Below, one piece after another: positions 8,825 through 16,372 of a stretch of 49,963 bases of DNA (the first letter of the stretch is position 1; every line of letters starts with the position of its first letter). Origin of the DNA: Oscillospiraceae bacterium (GTDB lineage Bacteria > Bacillota > Clostridia > Oscillospirales > Oscillospiraceae); the NCBI GenBank assembly GCA_009781855.1, contig WQUY01000013.1, forward strand, positions 1-49,963. Reading direction: 5' to 3'. The notes under the pieces were generated by a model, which saw only the letters and a list, made by a program, of their open reading frames with translations, did not search any database and was not told the origin of the DNA. Position numbers and translations under genes: made by a program.

Positions 8825-9523
8825 TTAGTTCCTCCCAAAGACTCTGGCCATCCCAGAATCTTTGCCTGAGGCTGTGCCGTTTCGCCATCGTGAAATCACT
8901 TCATCTTTGAGACTACCCCTTGGCTTTACAGCCTGAAGTGTTGAGAAAATCAGAGCAGCAATCAACGATATCCTGCCGCCTTGACATAAATTTTCTGCTA
9001 TTACTGATGTGGCGACCGGCATTGCCATAAATGCAGATAAGCCACTGCCGCTGCTGCTATTCCACCAATCACGAATCGCAGTTGCAGTTCCGGCCATTGG
9101 CGCTGTGCGCAATTCTATAATTCCTCCGAGTGCCGAAATACTGCCTGTCCCGACCCAAAGTGCTGACAGAAATGGCCTGATCCCCGACGACTGCAAAGAT
9201 GCATGTCCGTTAAAATTGTTTCGGCTGTTGGCATATATCATATCCTTCACCCTACCATCAACCTCTCGGGCTGTTGATTCCAGTGTTGCAATGCGGCTAC
9301 TCAAAGCTCGAGCATTTTCGCTGCGTACGCTTAACTCCCGGATTTTTCTGCTTGTCATATAGTCGGCATTAGTCAAGTTAGCACTCATGCCTCCATCGAT
9401 AAGGTGCAAACGGGCGCCCACTCTCCCAGACAATTTGTCGGCATATGAATCCATAGCCTCAGCAACTCTGTCACTGTTTCTTATCGCATTTCCCAAGTTG
9501 TTAAATCTAAGTGTTAATGCCAT
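8825..9523 (-). CDS. unrecognised protein, possible Esx substrate
   Basis: I do not recognise this 232-residue protein. The N-terminal half is helical and polar (for example SYADKLSGRVGARLHLIDGG, then ARALSSRIATLESTAREVDG), recalling the helical targeting region of Esx-dependent proteins. The C-terminal half has Gly/Ala-rich hydrophobic stretches (SALWVGTGSISALGGI, and FMAMPVATSVIAENL up to LIAALIFSTLQAV) that could insert in membranes. There is no signal peptide. GGGAG precedes the ATG. It is flanked by a coiled-coil protein and the TPR protein in the operon. It could be an effector, a pore-forming substrate or a structural part; no choice can be made from sequence alone. Confidence 0.7.
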   Translation of the reverse strand: MALTLRFNNLGNAIRNSDRVAEAMDSYADKLSGRVGARLHLIDGGMSANLTNADYMTSRKIRELSVRSENARALSSRIATLESTAREVDGRVKDMIYANSRNNFNGHASLQSSGIRPFLSALWVGTGSISALGGIIELRTAPMAGTATAIRDWWNSSSGSGLSAFMAMPVATSVIAENLCQGGRISLIAALIFSTLQAVKPRGSLKDEVISRWRNGTASGKDSGMARVFGRN

Positions 9524-9560
9524 ACCTTTGCTCCCTTTTGCTTATTATCCGCATCTACAT

Positions 9561-10019
9561 CTACACGCTGCCAACTACTACGCCTTCTTCGACTTGCAAT
9601 TGCGCAGTCGCCGCGACTATAGCCGCCCGTAATCCTGCAATGTCGTCATTTGCCTGCGCAATTGCTGCTGCGGCAAGCACAATTTGCTCCTCAGTCTCTC
9701 CCCGCTCACGAACTATATCTCCATCTGCAGCAGTAAGACATTCGTCTGTACCAATACCATTTTCAGGTGCGTTTGCAAACAGATCGGAAACTTTTGCATC
9801 TGTTAAAGGATTTGCCATCGCTCGCATAAGCATGTCCCCGCTGGCTTGTATCCACAGGTTAACATCCGAAACATTAACGGCTACTTCCCACTTCAGCGTC
9901 TTGTCAACATCTGTAATATCTTTTAGTCGCCGCTGTAGCATATTTTTTCTTTCAGTATAATGCGCAAGCCTTCGCTTCATTTCAGCCAGTTGCGCTTGCA
10001 ATTGCGATAGAGGAGACAT
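9561..10019 (-). CDS. small coiled-coil protein, YwqH/DUF5082-like
   Basis: A 152-residue protein. The N-terminus (SPLSQLQAQLAEMKRRLAHY, then TERKNMLQRRL) is strongly heptad-like and the C-terminal part (RERGETEEQIVLAAAAIAQA) is helical. The layout resembles the small DUF5082/YwqH proteins found beside Esx substrates, but I cannot confirm this. The ATG at 10019 is preceded by AAAGGGA; a longer frame opening at 10052 would add 11 residues containing that ribosome site and is less likely. It lies between a WXG100 gene and the 232-residue protein and could be a partner or targeting chaperone. Confidence 0.7.
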   Translation of the reverse strand: MSPLSQLQAQLAEMKRRLAHYTERKNMLQRRLKDITDVDKTLKWEVAVNVSDVNLWIQASGDMLMRAMANPLTDAKVSDLFANAPENGIGTDECLTAADGDIVRERGETEEQIVLAAAAIAQANDDIAGLRAAIVAATAQLQVEEGVVVGSV

Positions 10020-10111
10020 AGTAAAGATCATCCCTTTCGGTTTTTTCGGCACAAAACAATCATGGACAAATGATTATTTGTGTATCATTTACGCTTTTAT
10101 CCAGAGGGCAA

Positions 10112-10128
10112 GCAAGACATTGTCTTGC
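10112..10128 (-). other. intercistronic hairpin after WXG100 gene
   Basis: GCAAGAC-ATT-GTCTTGC is a perfect 7-bp stem with a 3-base loop, downstream of the WXG100 gene and upstream of the coiled-coil gene. A second small stem (AATCAT...ATGATT) lies at about 10059-10077. Without a U-tract it is more likely an RNA-processing or partial termination signal that would raise WXG100 expression relative to downstream genes. Confidence 0.45.
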
Positions 10129-10165
10129 AAGAGTTTAGGTTCATCAAGTCTGTCTATCCTTGTTG

Positions 10166-10480
10166 TTAAATATCTCTAAATGCCGCAGTAATCTCTTCGT
10201 CGGCTGCCGTATATGCCTTTTGAGCATTGGCAAGGGCATTGCCTATTTCGTCCATTATTTCTTCTATATCCTGCAAGTTGAGCTGTACTTGTCGGGCATC
10301 CACTTCAAATGCCTCTGAGCCGACCCCCATCCAAACATCTGTAAGCTCCTGCACAGTCGCGCTAACGTCGCTTACTATCCGGCTAAGCTCGCTACGATGT
10401 TTCGCATACGATGCAATAGTATCTTCAAAGTTAACGGTATCCAGATGCCCTACATCGCTGCCGCTTCCACTGCTTGACAT
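10166..10480 (-). CDS. WXG100-family Esx protein with YxxxD tail
   Basis: A 104-residue helical hairpin with W-M-G at the turn (ELTDVWMGVGSEAFEVDARQ) and a C-terminal KAYTAADEEI that fits the YxxxD/E general type VII export motif. It is the second gene of the operon, right after the kinase, with GGAGAGG before the ATG. A Ser/Gly-rich N-terminal tail (SSSGSGSD) precedes the first helix. It is the best candidate in the window for a secreted Esx subunit. Confidence 0.9.
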   Translation of the reverse strand: MSSSGSGSDVGHLDTVNFEDTIASYAKHRSELSRIVSDVSATVQELTDVWMGVGSEAFEVDARQVQLNLQDIEEIMDEIGNALANAQKAYTAADEEITAAFRDI

Positions 10481-10523
10481 AAAATTCCCCTCTCCTGTTG
10501 CATTTCGGTATACTTGTAGTTAA

Positions 10524-12995
10524 TTAATGTGCACGGGTAAACGTCCTTATAATCGCTCCGCTGGCATTTCGTTCAAATATCCTATCAAACTTGCATCCGC
10601 AAAAATATTGGAAAGTTTCTGAAACCACTAAGTTTCTCTCGTCATACCTTCTGCTGAGCGGACGCACTGCTCCTTGCCCATGGCGTGAATCTTGACATCC
10701 TTGCGGAGTTTGGACAGAACCAGGTTGTTCTTCAGGTGCTGCCGCATTGGTCTGGGGCGCACGCGGTGTGGTGGCAACCGGCACAAGCTCCCAGCCTCCG
10801 CGACTGTTCATGCGGTAGTTTCTGGTTCTCCTAACGCTGCCGTTGTTGTTAAACTCTTGTATTCTTCGTGCCGTCGCCGCACCAGCATTGTTATAAGTAT
10901 ATTCAGTCGTGCGTGTTCTTACATTTGCACCGCTAAATTCTTGCACCGAAATGAGCAAGGTGCCTGCGGCGTTGTACGTGTTTACAACTCTGCTTCTTTG
11001 ATTCCCGCGTGAATCTAAGATGGTTTGTTGCGTAACGTTTCCGAATACATCAAACTCACGTGCATCAGCGCTACCATCGGAATCAAAGTCTGTTTGTTTG
11101 ATTAGGCTACCGCCCTCATCAAATTCATGAACACTGCGCAACAACTCATAGCCATCAGAAAAATCAAAATAGCTCTTGACTTTAGTTTCGCCGGATTCAA
11201 ACAACTCATAAACCTCGGCGCGCTTTAATGCACCATCTTCATCAAACCAGCGATTGCTCTTGCCGGAAAGCCTGTCGTATTCGTCAAATTCAAAGGCGTG
11301 CGATATTTCGATAATCCCATTTTCATTGAATCTTGCCGACAAAACCCTGTTGTCATTATCATCATGCTCAGCTTCCCACCAATGGCAAAGCGTCCCATCT
11401 TCATGGAAGAGTGTACGCCTTGCAACCAATCCGCAAGCAAAATACTCCACTTTCGAGCTCTTGATTCCAGTTTCACAGTGGTATTCAAATCTTAATAATC
11501 CGGTTACAATGCCGTCATCGTCAGTAATAATTTCTGCAATAAGCCTGCCGAGCTCGTCATATTCCCGACCATCGTCCTGGTCGTATGGCTCGTGCTCATA
11601 AGTGTATGAATCGGCGGCGTTGTTATCGTCGTCATATACAACAGGCACCACTTCCTCTTCAGGGGAGTAGGGTTCGCCTGCAAACACTGCCGCGGCATCT
11701 TGTGCAGGTGGCTCTGTATCGCCAGTTCCAAAAATGTTCAATCCAAAAATGAGCATTGCTATAACCAGCACCGCTGCAATAGGGCCGCCTATTTTAAGAG
11801 CAGTTCCTATTCTCTTTTTATTTGAAAGAAAACTTAATCTTCCGACGACACTTTGCGTTTTTTGCTCTTCACCATTATCGGTGGGTTCATTTGTTTGCTG
11901 AGCAAAATCAACAGGCACAACTTCCTGTTGCCTTTCACTCCACAACAAACTCTCCGTGGGTTCATTCGCCCCACTTCCCTCGTCCAGATTAAGCAGGGTC
12001 ACATTATCCTCAACATATCCAAGCGATTTCAGCGGCGTTTCATCTCCAAGCGGATATATAACGGGCTTTTCAGCCACATTGTAAAGAAGAGCCTCAAGTT
12101 CCTCACGCATTTGTCTCGGTGAAGAATATCGTTCGGCAGGACTGTAAGAACAAGCTTTCAATACAATCTCAGAAAGTCGTCCATCAGCGTTTTTAGGAGC
12201 TGGCATTTGCACGCCAGTCATACGCTTTGCATTTGCAATTTCCTTGTCATTATGTGTGATTTTTTCCGGATAGTTAGGTAAAAATGGTGTGCGGTTTTCA
12301 TTAAGAAGTCGGTATAGGACTATGCCCAGAGAGTAAATGTCAACATTTGAACCATAGGACTCACCGCGGTACATTTCTGGAGCCATGTAAGTGTATGTAC
12401 CTTTTTTTGAAAGCCCGCCTGTTGTCTTTTCCATGGTGCGGGCAGTCCCGAAGTCCCCGAGTTTAAAGTCGCCCGTGTCACTTACAAAAATATTTTCTGG
12501 TTTGATGTCCCTGTGGATTATGTTGTATCTCTGGCATAACTCAAGCGCCTTGCACAAGTCTATACCCATTTGCATGATATCTTTTCGGGTCAGTGTACGG
12601 CTTTGGGCATAATCAAGCAGCGGCGTCAACAGCTCCATACGGATGATGATGTCCCATCCTATTCTGTCTTCGTGCGCCACAACGTCGTGATCCTCACAAC
12701 TGACTATATTGCTGTTTCCTTTGAGTTTTGACATCAGAGAAAACTCTTCTACGAGCTCCTCGACAAAATTTGTAAAATATGCAATGACGTTATTTTCAGT
12801 CATACCGTCCGACATCACGCTTTTAATCTCGCCCGGATTCTGTGGTATGGTAATAATTTTTATTGCGGCTTTATACACTTGACCAAAGCCGTTGCGTTCC
12901 GCTTCAAAAACACGGCCATGGCTTCCCTCTCCGATAGAGCGAACCAAGTTCCACTTGCTGAGCACTTCGTCTCCCAAGTTGTATTGCCCATTCAT
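10524..12995 (-). CDS. membrane Ser/Thr protein kinase with outer repeat domain
   Basis: An 823-residue protein, first gene of the secretion operon. Residues about 13-300 are a complete eukaryotic-type kinase: the Gly loop SIGEGSHGRVFEAE, a catalytic HRDIKPENIF, DFGTAR, an activation segment with TTGGLSKKGTYTYMAPE, and a DIYSLGIVLYRLL helix. All catalytic residues look intact. One membrane segment (about 400-423, IGGPIAAVLVIAMLIFGLNI) follows a polar linker. The outer part (about 425-823) holds repeated units like EYDELGRLIAE and FDEGGSLIKQTDFDSDGSAD, resembling YD/RHS-type strand repeats, and ends with a Cys-rich YFCGCKFD. There are no PASTA domains. The layout (kinase fold, membrane segment, outer domain) parallels EssB, whose kinase fold is inactive; this one should be active. 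A replacement for EssB is an inference. Confidence 0.92.
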   Translation of the reverse strand: MNGQYNLGDEVLSKWNLVRSIGEGSHGRVFEAERNGFGQVYKAAIKIITIPQNPGEIKSVMSDGMTENNVIAYFTNFVEELVEEFSLMSKLKGNSNIVSCEDHDVVAHEDRIGWDIIIRMELLTPLLDYAQSRTLTRKDIMQMGIDLCKALELCQRYNIIHRDIKPENIFVSDTGDFKLGDFGTARTMEKTTGGLSKKGTYTYMAPEMYRGESYGSNVDIYSLGIVLYRLLNENRTPFLPNYPEKITHNDKEIANAKRMTGVQMPAPKNADGRLSEIVLKACSYSPAERYSSPRQMREELEALLYNVAEKPVIYPLGDETPLKSLGYVEDNVTLLNLDEGSGANEPTESLLWSERQQEVVPVDFAQQTNEPTDNGEEQKTQSVVGRLSFLSNKKRIGTALKIGGPIAAVLVIAMLIFGLNIFGTGDTEPPAQDAAAVFAGEPYSPEEEVVPVVYDDDNNAADSYTYEHEPYDQDDGREYDELGRLIAEIITDDDGIVTGLLRFEYHCETGIKSSKVEYFACGLVARRTLFHEDGTLCHWWEAEHDDNDNRVLSARFNENGIIEISHAFEFDEYDRLSGKSNRWFDEDGALKRAEVYELFESGETKVKSYFDFSDGYELLRSVHEFDEGGSLIKQTDFDSDGSADAREFDVFGNVTQQTILDSRGNQRSRVVNTYNAAGTLLISVQEFSGANVRTRTTEYTYNNAGAATARRIQEFNNNGSVRRTRNYRMNSRGGWELVPVATTPRAPQTNAAAPEEQPGSVQTPQGCQDSRHGQGAVRPLSRRYDERNLVVSETFQYFCGCKFDRIFERNASGAIIRTFTRAH

Positions 12996-13052
12996 TTACC
13001 ATCCCCCCTATCACAATATAAGACCTAAACACTCAAAATATTCGAGGCTGAC

Positions 13053-13082
13053 ATTGTACATTATTATGAAAATATTTGTCAA
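13053..13082 (-). promoter_or_regulatory. promoter of the kinase/secretion operon
   Basis: On the minus strand TTGACA (13082-13077), an 18-base spacer and TACAAT (13058-13053) fit a sigma-A promoter about 60 bases upstream of the kinase start. The rest of the gap up to 13380 is AT-rich, with no gene or RNA that I recognise. Confidence 0.65.
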
Positions 13083-13380
13083 TAATTATTCCTATGCATA
13101 TACGCCTATTTATGCCAATTTTCGGAACTTTATCGTTGTTTCACAGAAACATCTGACAATATTTGAATTAAAAGTGATTTTTGTCAAACAATACGTGACA
13201 ATAATTTCTATCAAAACAGCACCTTATTTGCAATAGAAACAGGGGTAACTTGCGTTTTTCAATAGGTAAGTTGCGCGATATGTGGGCTAAGTTGTTTTGT
13301 CTGTTTGTATTTTAAAATGATACCGGATCTATGATGCCCTTAGCTGCAATGCATTGTGCATTGTCGTCAATGACGCAAAC

Positions 13381-13416
13381 AACCCAGATCTGCGCAACGG
13401 GGCGCGCATCCGGGTT
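13381..13416 (-). terminator. hairpin downstream of selD
   Basis: AACCC-A-GAT ... ATC-C-GGGTT with inner GCGC/GCGC pairs forms an interrupted stem 23 bases past the selD stop. It ends the selenium operon before the leftward secretion operon promoter; the U-tract is poor (GTTTG). Confidence 0.5.
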
Positions 13417-13438
13417 GATGGATAAAATTTGGTCTTTT

Positions 13439-14464
13439 TTATGTCACAACTATGTTTTTTTCTGTTCTGGGGATTACTTCACCGACAAGGCAGCAGGGTG
13501 GGTTTTGTCCGCCTAGGGCTTCTAGCAGCGCTTCGGCATCATCTTTGTGAACACTTATGAGCAGGCCACCCGATGTTTGCGGATCGAATAATATTTCTTC
13601 TATGGGCATTGAAAGTCCTTGCAGATTCACCTCGTCTTGCAAATACATACGGTTCGTTGTTCCGCCGCCGGTCATTAGGTACTCGGCGGCTAGTCTTTGC
13701 GCTTCCTTTATATATAGCACATTTCCAGAGTTTATGTGAATCGAATATTCGGGCGTGACCATTTCATTGAGATGCCCCAGAAATCCAAATCCGGTCACAT
13801 CTGTGCAGCTATGAATCCTGAATTTTTTTGCGATTTCAAACGCATGCTTGTTTAGCCGTTGCATACTGTTGATGGCTTCCTGATAGCTTTCTTCAGAGGC
13901 CTCGCCCGCCTTATATGAGGTTGTAACAAGCCCCACTCCGAGCGGCTTGGTCAAAATAATTTTGTCACTGATTTTGCAGCGATTGTTATACATGATTTTT
14001 TCAGGATGCACAACACCGGTGACTGAAAGGCCATATTTCGGTTCATTATCTTTTATGGAATGACCCCCGCAAAGCACGCCTCCGGCTTCAATCACTTTCT
14101 CTGCCCCACCTCGTAAAATCTCTGCAAGTATTGCGGGGTCTTCTTCCTCCGGAAAGGCTACAATGTTCAGTGCGGTTTTCACTTCACCGCCCATTGCATA
14201 GATATCACTGAGCGCATTGGCCGCAGCAATTTTTCCGAACAGGTATGGGTCATTGACCATTGGTGGAAAAAAATCAAGTGTGTTGATTATGGCTATATCG
14301 TCAGATAATTTATAAACAGAGCCATCATCAGATGTGTCAAATCCTACCAGCAGATTTGGGTCATTTGGCTTGGGTATATTAGATATTGCATCTTGCAGCA
14401 TTCCATGCGGCAATTTGGCAATTCAACCACCACAAGCCGTGAAGTTTTTTAGGGTTTTAGCCAT
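13439..14464 (-). CDS. selD: selenophosphate synthase, selenocysteine-containing (TGA codon 14)
   Basis: Makes selenophosphate from selenide and ATP, the selenium donor for selenocysteine and selenouridine. A conventional reading begins only at a TTG at 14413, but the frame continues upstream through a TGA (14425-14423) to an ATG at 14464 with AGGAG eight bases before it. The restored N-terminus is MAKTLKNFTACGGUIAKLPH. U14 and K17 match the catalytic Cys-x2-Lys spacing of SelD (Cys17/Lys20 in E. coli). The body has the expected motifs (LVGFDTSDDGSVYKL, GGHSIKDNEPKYGLSVTG, CTDVTGFGFLGHLNEM, DPQTSGGLL). Full length is 341 residues, as usual for the family. It is the last gene of a selenium operon. 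Selenoprotein SelD is known in some bacteria; selA, selB and selC are not in the window. Confidence 0.95.
14393..14425 (-). promoter_or_regulatory. UGA-Sec codon and SECIS-like hairpin of selD
   Basis: Right after the TGA (14425-14423), TTGCCGCAT and ATGCTGCAA pair around a GGA loop (14404-14402) with a single central C/U mismatch. The loop lies 18 bases after the TGA, within the spacing used by bacterial SECIS elements, and has a G at its first positions. It should recruit SelB. Confidence 0.75.
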
Positions 14465-14527
14465 TTCGTTTTCTCCTATCCACCGGTTAGGAATTATATG
14501 GGCGCAAATCCGCCACAACGTCCATCC

Positions 14528-14755
14528 TTACACTATTTCATAATTGCCGCTGGCGGTTATCGTGTAGCAGCAGTCCATATCCTCATGGTCTGCTGTATTT
14601 TTCGTGTAGTCGCCGTCAAAATATACACAAACGCCGCAGGAGGCGCTGAGTCCACGTGGAACAGGTGCCATTTTTGAAGGCATTTTGTTCTTCTGACAGT
14701 ACTTATTAAATTGCAGTGCGCCATAGTGGGTGTGGAATGTAGCCAAATAATTCAT
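14528..14755 (-). CDS. DUF3343 putative selenium/sulfur carrier protein
   Basis: A 75-residue protein with Cys-rich segments (SASCGVCVYFDG and EDMDCCYTI). It matches the small DUF3343 proteins found with SelD, YedF and YedE and thought to carry or relay selenium. The N-terminus (YLATFHTHYGALQFNKYC) is typical of the family. It lies 12 bases after yedF and 63 bases before selD on the same strand. Its exact biochemical role is not established; the call rests on sequence pattern and neighbours. Confidence 0.8.
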   Translation of the reverse strand: MNYLATFHTHYGALQFNKYCQKNKMPSKMAPVPRGLSASCGVCVYFDGDYTKNTADHEDMDCCYTITASGNYEIV

Positions 14756-14767
14756 ATGCTATTGTCC

Positions 14768-14974
14768 TTATTTGGTCAATGTCATCGTATAGAGACCGGT
14801 TTTCCCTTCAACCGCTACGCTAAAGCCTTTGGATTCAGCAAAGCGTTTGCAGTTTTCAACGCAGACTTGACTATCGACCAATAATTCTATTTCATTGGCA
14901 TCATCTATGACTTGCCTGAGTTTGAGCACCGGCTCGGGGCAAGAGAACCCCAGCGCGTCTACAGTAATCTTCAT
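14768..14974 (-). CDS. yedF: TusA/SirA-like selenium metabolism protein YedF
   Basis: A 68-residue TusA-fold protein with the signature CPEP (ALGFSCPEPVLKLRQVID), whose Cys is the thiol carrier site in TusA. The C-terminal half adds VCVENCKRFAESKG. The association with YedE, DUF3343 and SelD indicates selenium rather than tRNA thiolation as the pathway. It lacks the second C-terminal domain found in longer YedF proteins, a part whose role may be supplied by the separate DUF3343 gene. Confidence 0.87.
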   Translation of the reverse strand: MKITVDALGFSCPEPVLKLRQVIDDANEIELLVDSQVCVENCKRFAESKGFSVAVEGKTGLYTMTLTK

Positions 14975-15017
14975 ATTGTACCATGCCTTTCACAATTTGC
15001 AATAATTCGGGTAGAGA

Positions 15018-16073
15018 TTAATCTGCCGAAGATTTTTTTGAATTCATAATGGCAATAACAAAAACAACGATGACACATACGAAAAACGCAATACGTCCAT
15101 TGCTCGTTGTACCTGCCGCCGAAGAGGCAAGGCCGAAATTATGCACAAGTGCAGCGCCGACCAAAAAGCCCAGCACAGTTACACTGGAATCACTACTTCC
15201 TGAACCTGCCATAATCAGCTGGCGCATGGGGCAACCACCCAAAAGTGTTGAGCCAAACCCTACAAGATACAAGCCAAGAACATTCCATAACCACTCATTG
15301 TGAGCCACAGGCTGTCCATCAAAGCCTAGACGAAAACTTCCGGTGATCAAATTTCCGGCAAAGACAACCACCAAAATAACCACAAATCCAATCAGCATAT
15401 GAAAGTCTTTAAATAGGACAACATCACGTACTCCGGCAATGAAACAAAGCCGTGAACGTTGCGCTACCACGCCAACAATGAGGGCACCGACCAACGAAAT
15501 CAGGAAAGGGGCATGCATTGAGCCGAGACCGCTCTGACTAAAGAAAACAAATGATGGAGCAGCGATAAGTGCAACAAGCAGTAAAATGCTGACAAAAGGC
15601 ATGCCCAGGCCTTCTGCGAGCGGTTGACTATAATTGCGTTTGAGGGAAAATCCTCGATTCAAAAATACGATACCTGTCAGTATCCCACCGGCAAATCCTA
15701 CCAGCCCAACCAAGGCATTTAGGTCTCCTCCTGCAATGCGCAACACCATCCTCGTGGGACATCCAAGAAAAATGAGCGCACCAATCATGACGCAGATACC
15801 AAGGATAAATCTGGTCAGCGGCGATGAGCCACCTTTGGGTGCAAAATCTTTTTTTATCAGCCCAATGATAAAGGAGCCAAGCACAAGACCCATAACTTCA
15901 GGGCGGATATACTGCACAGCTTCAGCTCTGTGCAAACCAAGAGCGCCGGCGGTATCACGAATAAAGCAAGCCACGCAGAGTTGCATATTACTGGGGTTAC
16001 CGTAGTGACCAAGACATATGGACACAAGTCCTACAATTGCCCCAGCGATAATTATACCCCATTTTTTCTTCAT
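15018..16073 (-). CDS. yedE: YedE-family selenium/thiosulfate-type membrane transporter
   Basis: A 351-residue polytopic membrane protein of the YeeE/YedE (DUF395) family, with about nine to ten hydrophobic segments in two repeated halves. Each half contains a conserved Cys motif in or near the membrane: GCPTRMVLRIAGGDLNALVG and GGCPMRQLIMAGSGSSD. Additional cysteines occur at VACFIRD and SRLCFIAGVRDV. Homologues import thiosulfate through Cys relay; the version linked to SelD is taken to import a selenium compound. It is the first gene of the leftward selenium operon. Confidence 0.88.
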   Translation of the reverse strand: MKKKWGIIIAGAIVGLVSICLGHYGNPSNMQLCVACFIRDTAGALGLHRAEAVQYIRPEVMGLVLGSFIIGLIKKDFAPKGGSSPLTRFILGICVMIGALIFLGCPTRMVLRIAGGDLNALVGLVGFAGGILTGIVFLNRGFSLKRNYSQPLAEGLGMPFVSILLLVALIAAPSFVFFSQSGLGSMHAPFLISLVGALIVGVVAQRSRLCFIAGVRDVVLFKDFHMLIGFVVILVVVFAGNLITGSFRLGFDGQPVAHNEWLWNVLGLYLVGFGSTLLGGCPMRQLIMAGSGSSDSSVTVLGFLVGAALVHNFGLASSAAGTTSNGRIAFFVCVIVVFVIAIMNSKKSSAD

Positions 16074-16227
16074 TATATCACCAACCTATTTTTGAAAGCA
16101 TTTTATTTCAGTGCCTCGATGTTGTGAAGTAAGCAATTTCAAATAAGTCCCTGTCTATCTATTAGTAATTCAAATAGATACCATTACATTCCATAAACCG
16201 GTGGCATCCAGACAGCTTTATTGATCA

Positions 16228-16246
16228 AAATAATTTATACATCAAT
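16228..16246 (+). repeat. direct repeat, upstream copy
   Basis: AAATAATTTATACATCAAT recurs 106 bases downstream at 16334-16352 with one change. This copy lies just upstream of the -35 box of the binding-protein gene and may be an operator. Confidence 0.45.
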
Positions 16247-16265
16247 TAAAGATATTTAAAAACTG

Positions 16266-16295
16266 TTGACATGCTAATCAGAAAAATGATACCAT
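16266..16295 (+). promoter_or_regulatory. promoter of the peptide-type binding protein gene
   Basis: TTGACA (16266-16271), an 18-base spacer and TACCAT (16290-16295) precede the gene by about 80 bases. It is the only good match in the 299-base gap between the divergent yedE and binding-protein genes. Confidence 0.55.
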
Positions 16296-16333
16296 AAATT
16301 CGTTATTTTCCTTGCTGTTTTAATAAGTTTTTT

Positions 16334-16352
16334 AAATAATTTATATATCAAT
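16334..16352 (+). repeat. direct repeat, downstream copy
   Basis: AAATAATTTATATATCAAT is an 18 of 19 match to the copy at 16228-16246. It sits in the leader between promoter and ribosome site, so the pair flanks the promoter. Confidence 0.45.
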
Positions 16353-16372
16353 AGTGAATGGGAGGTCAAAAA

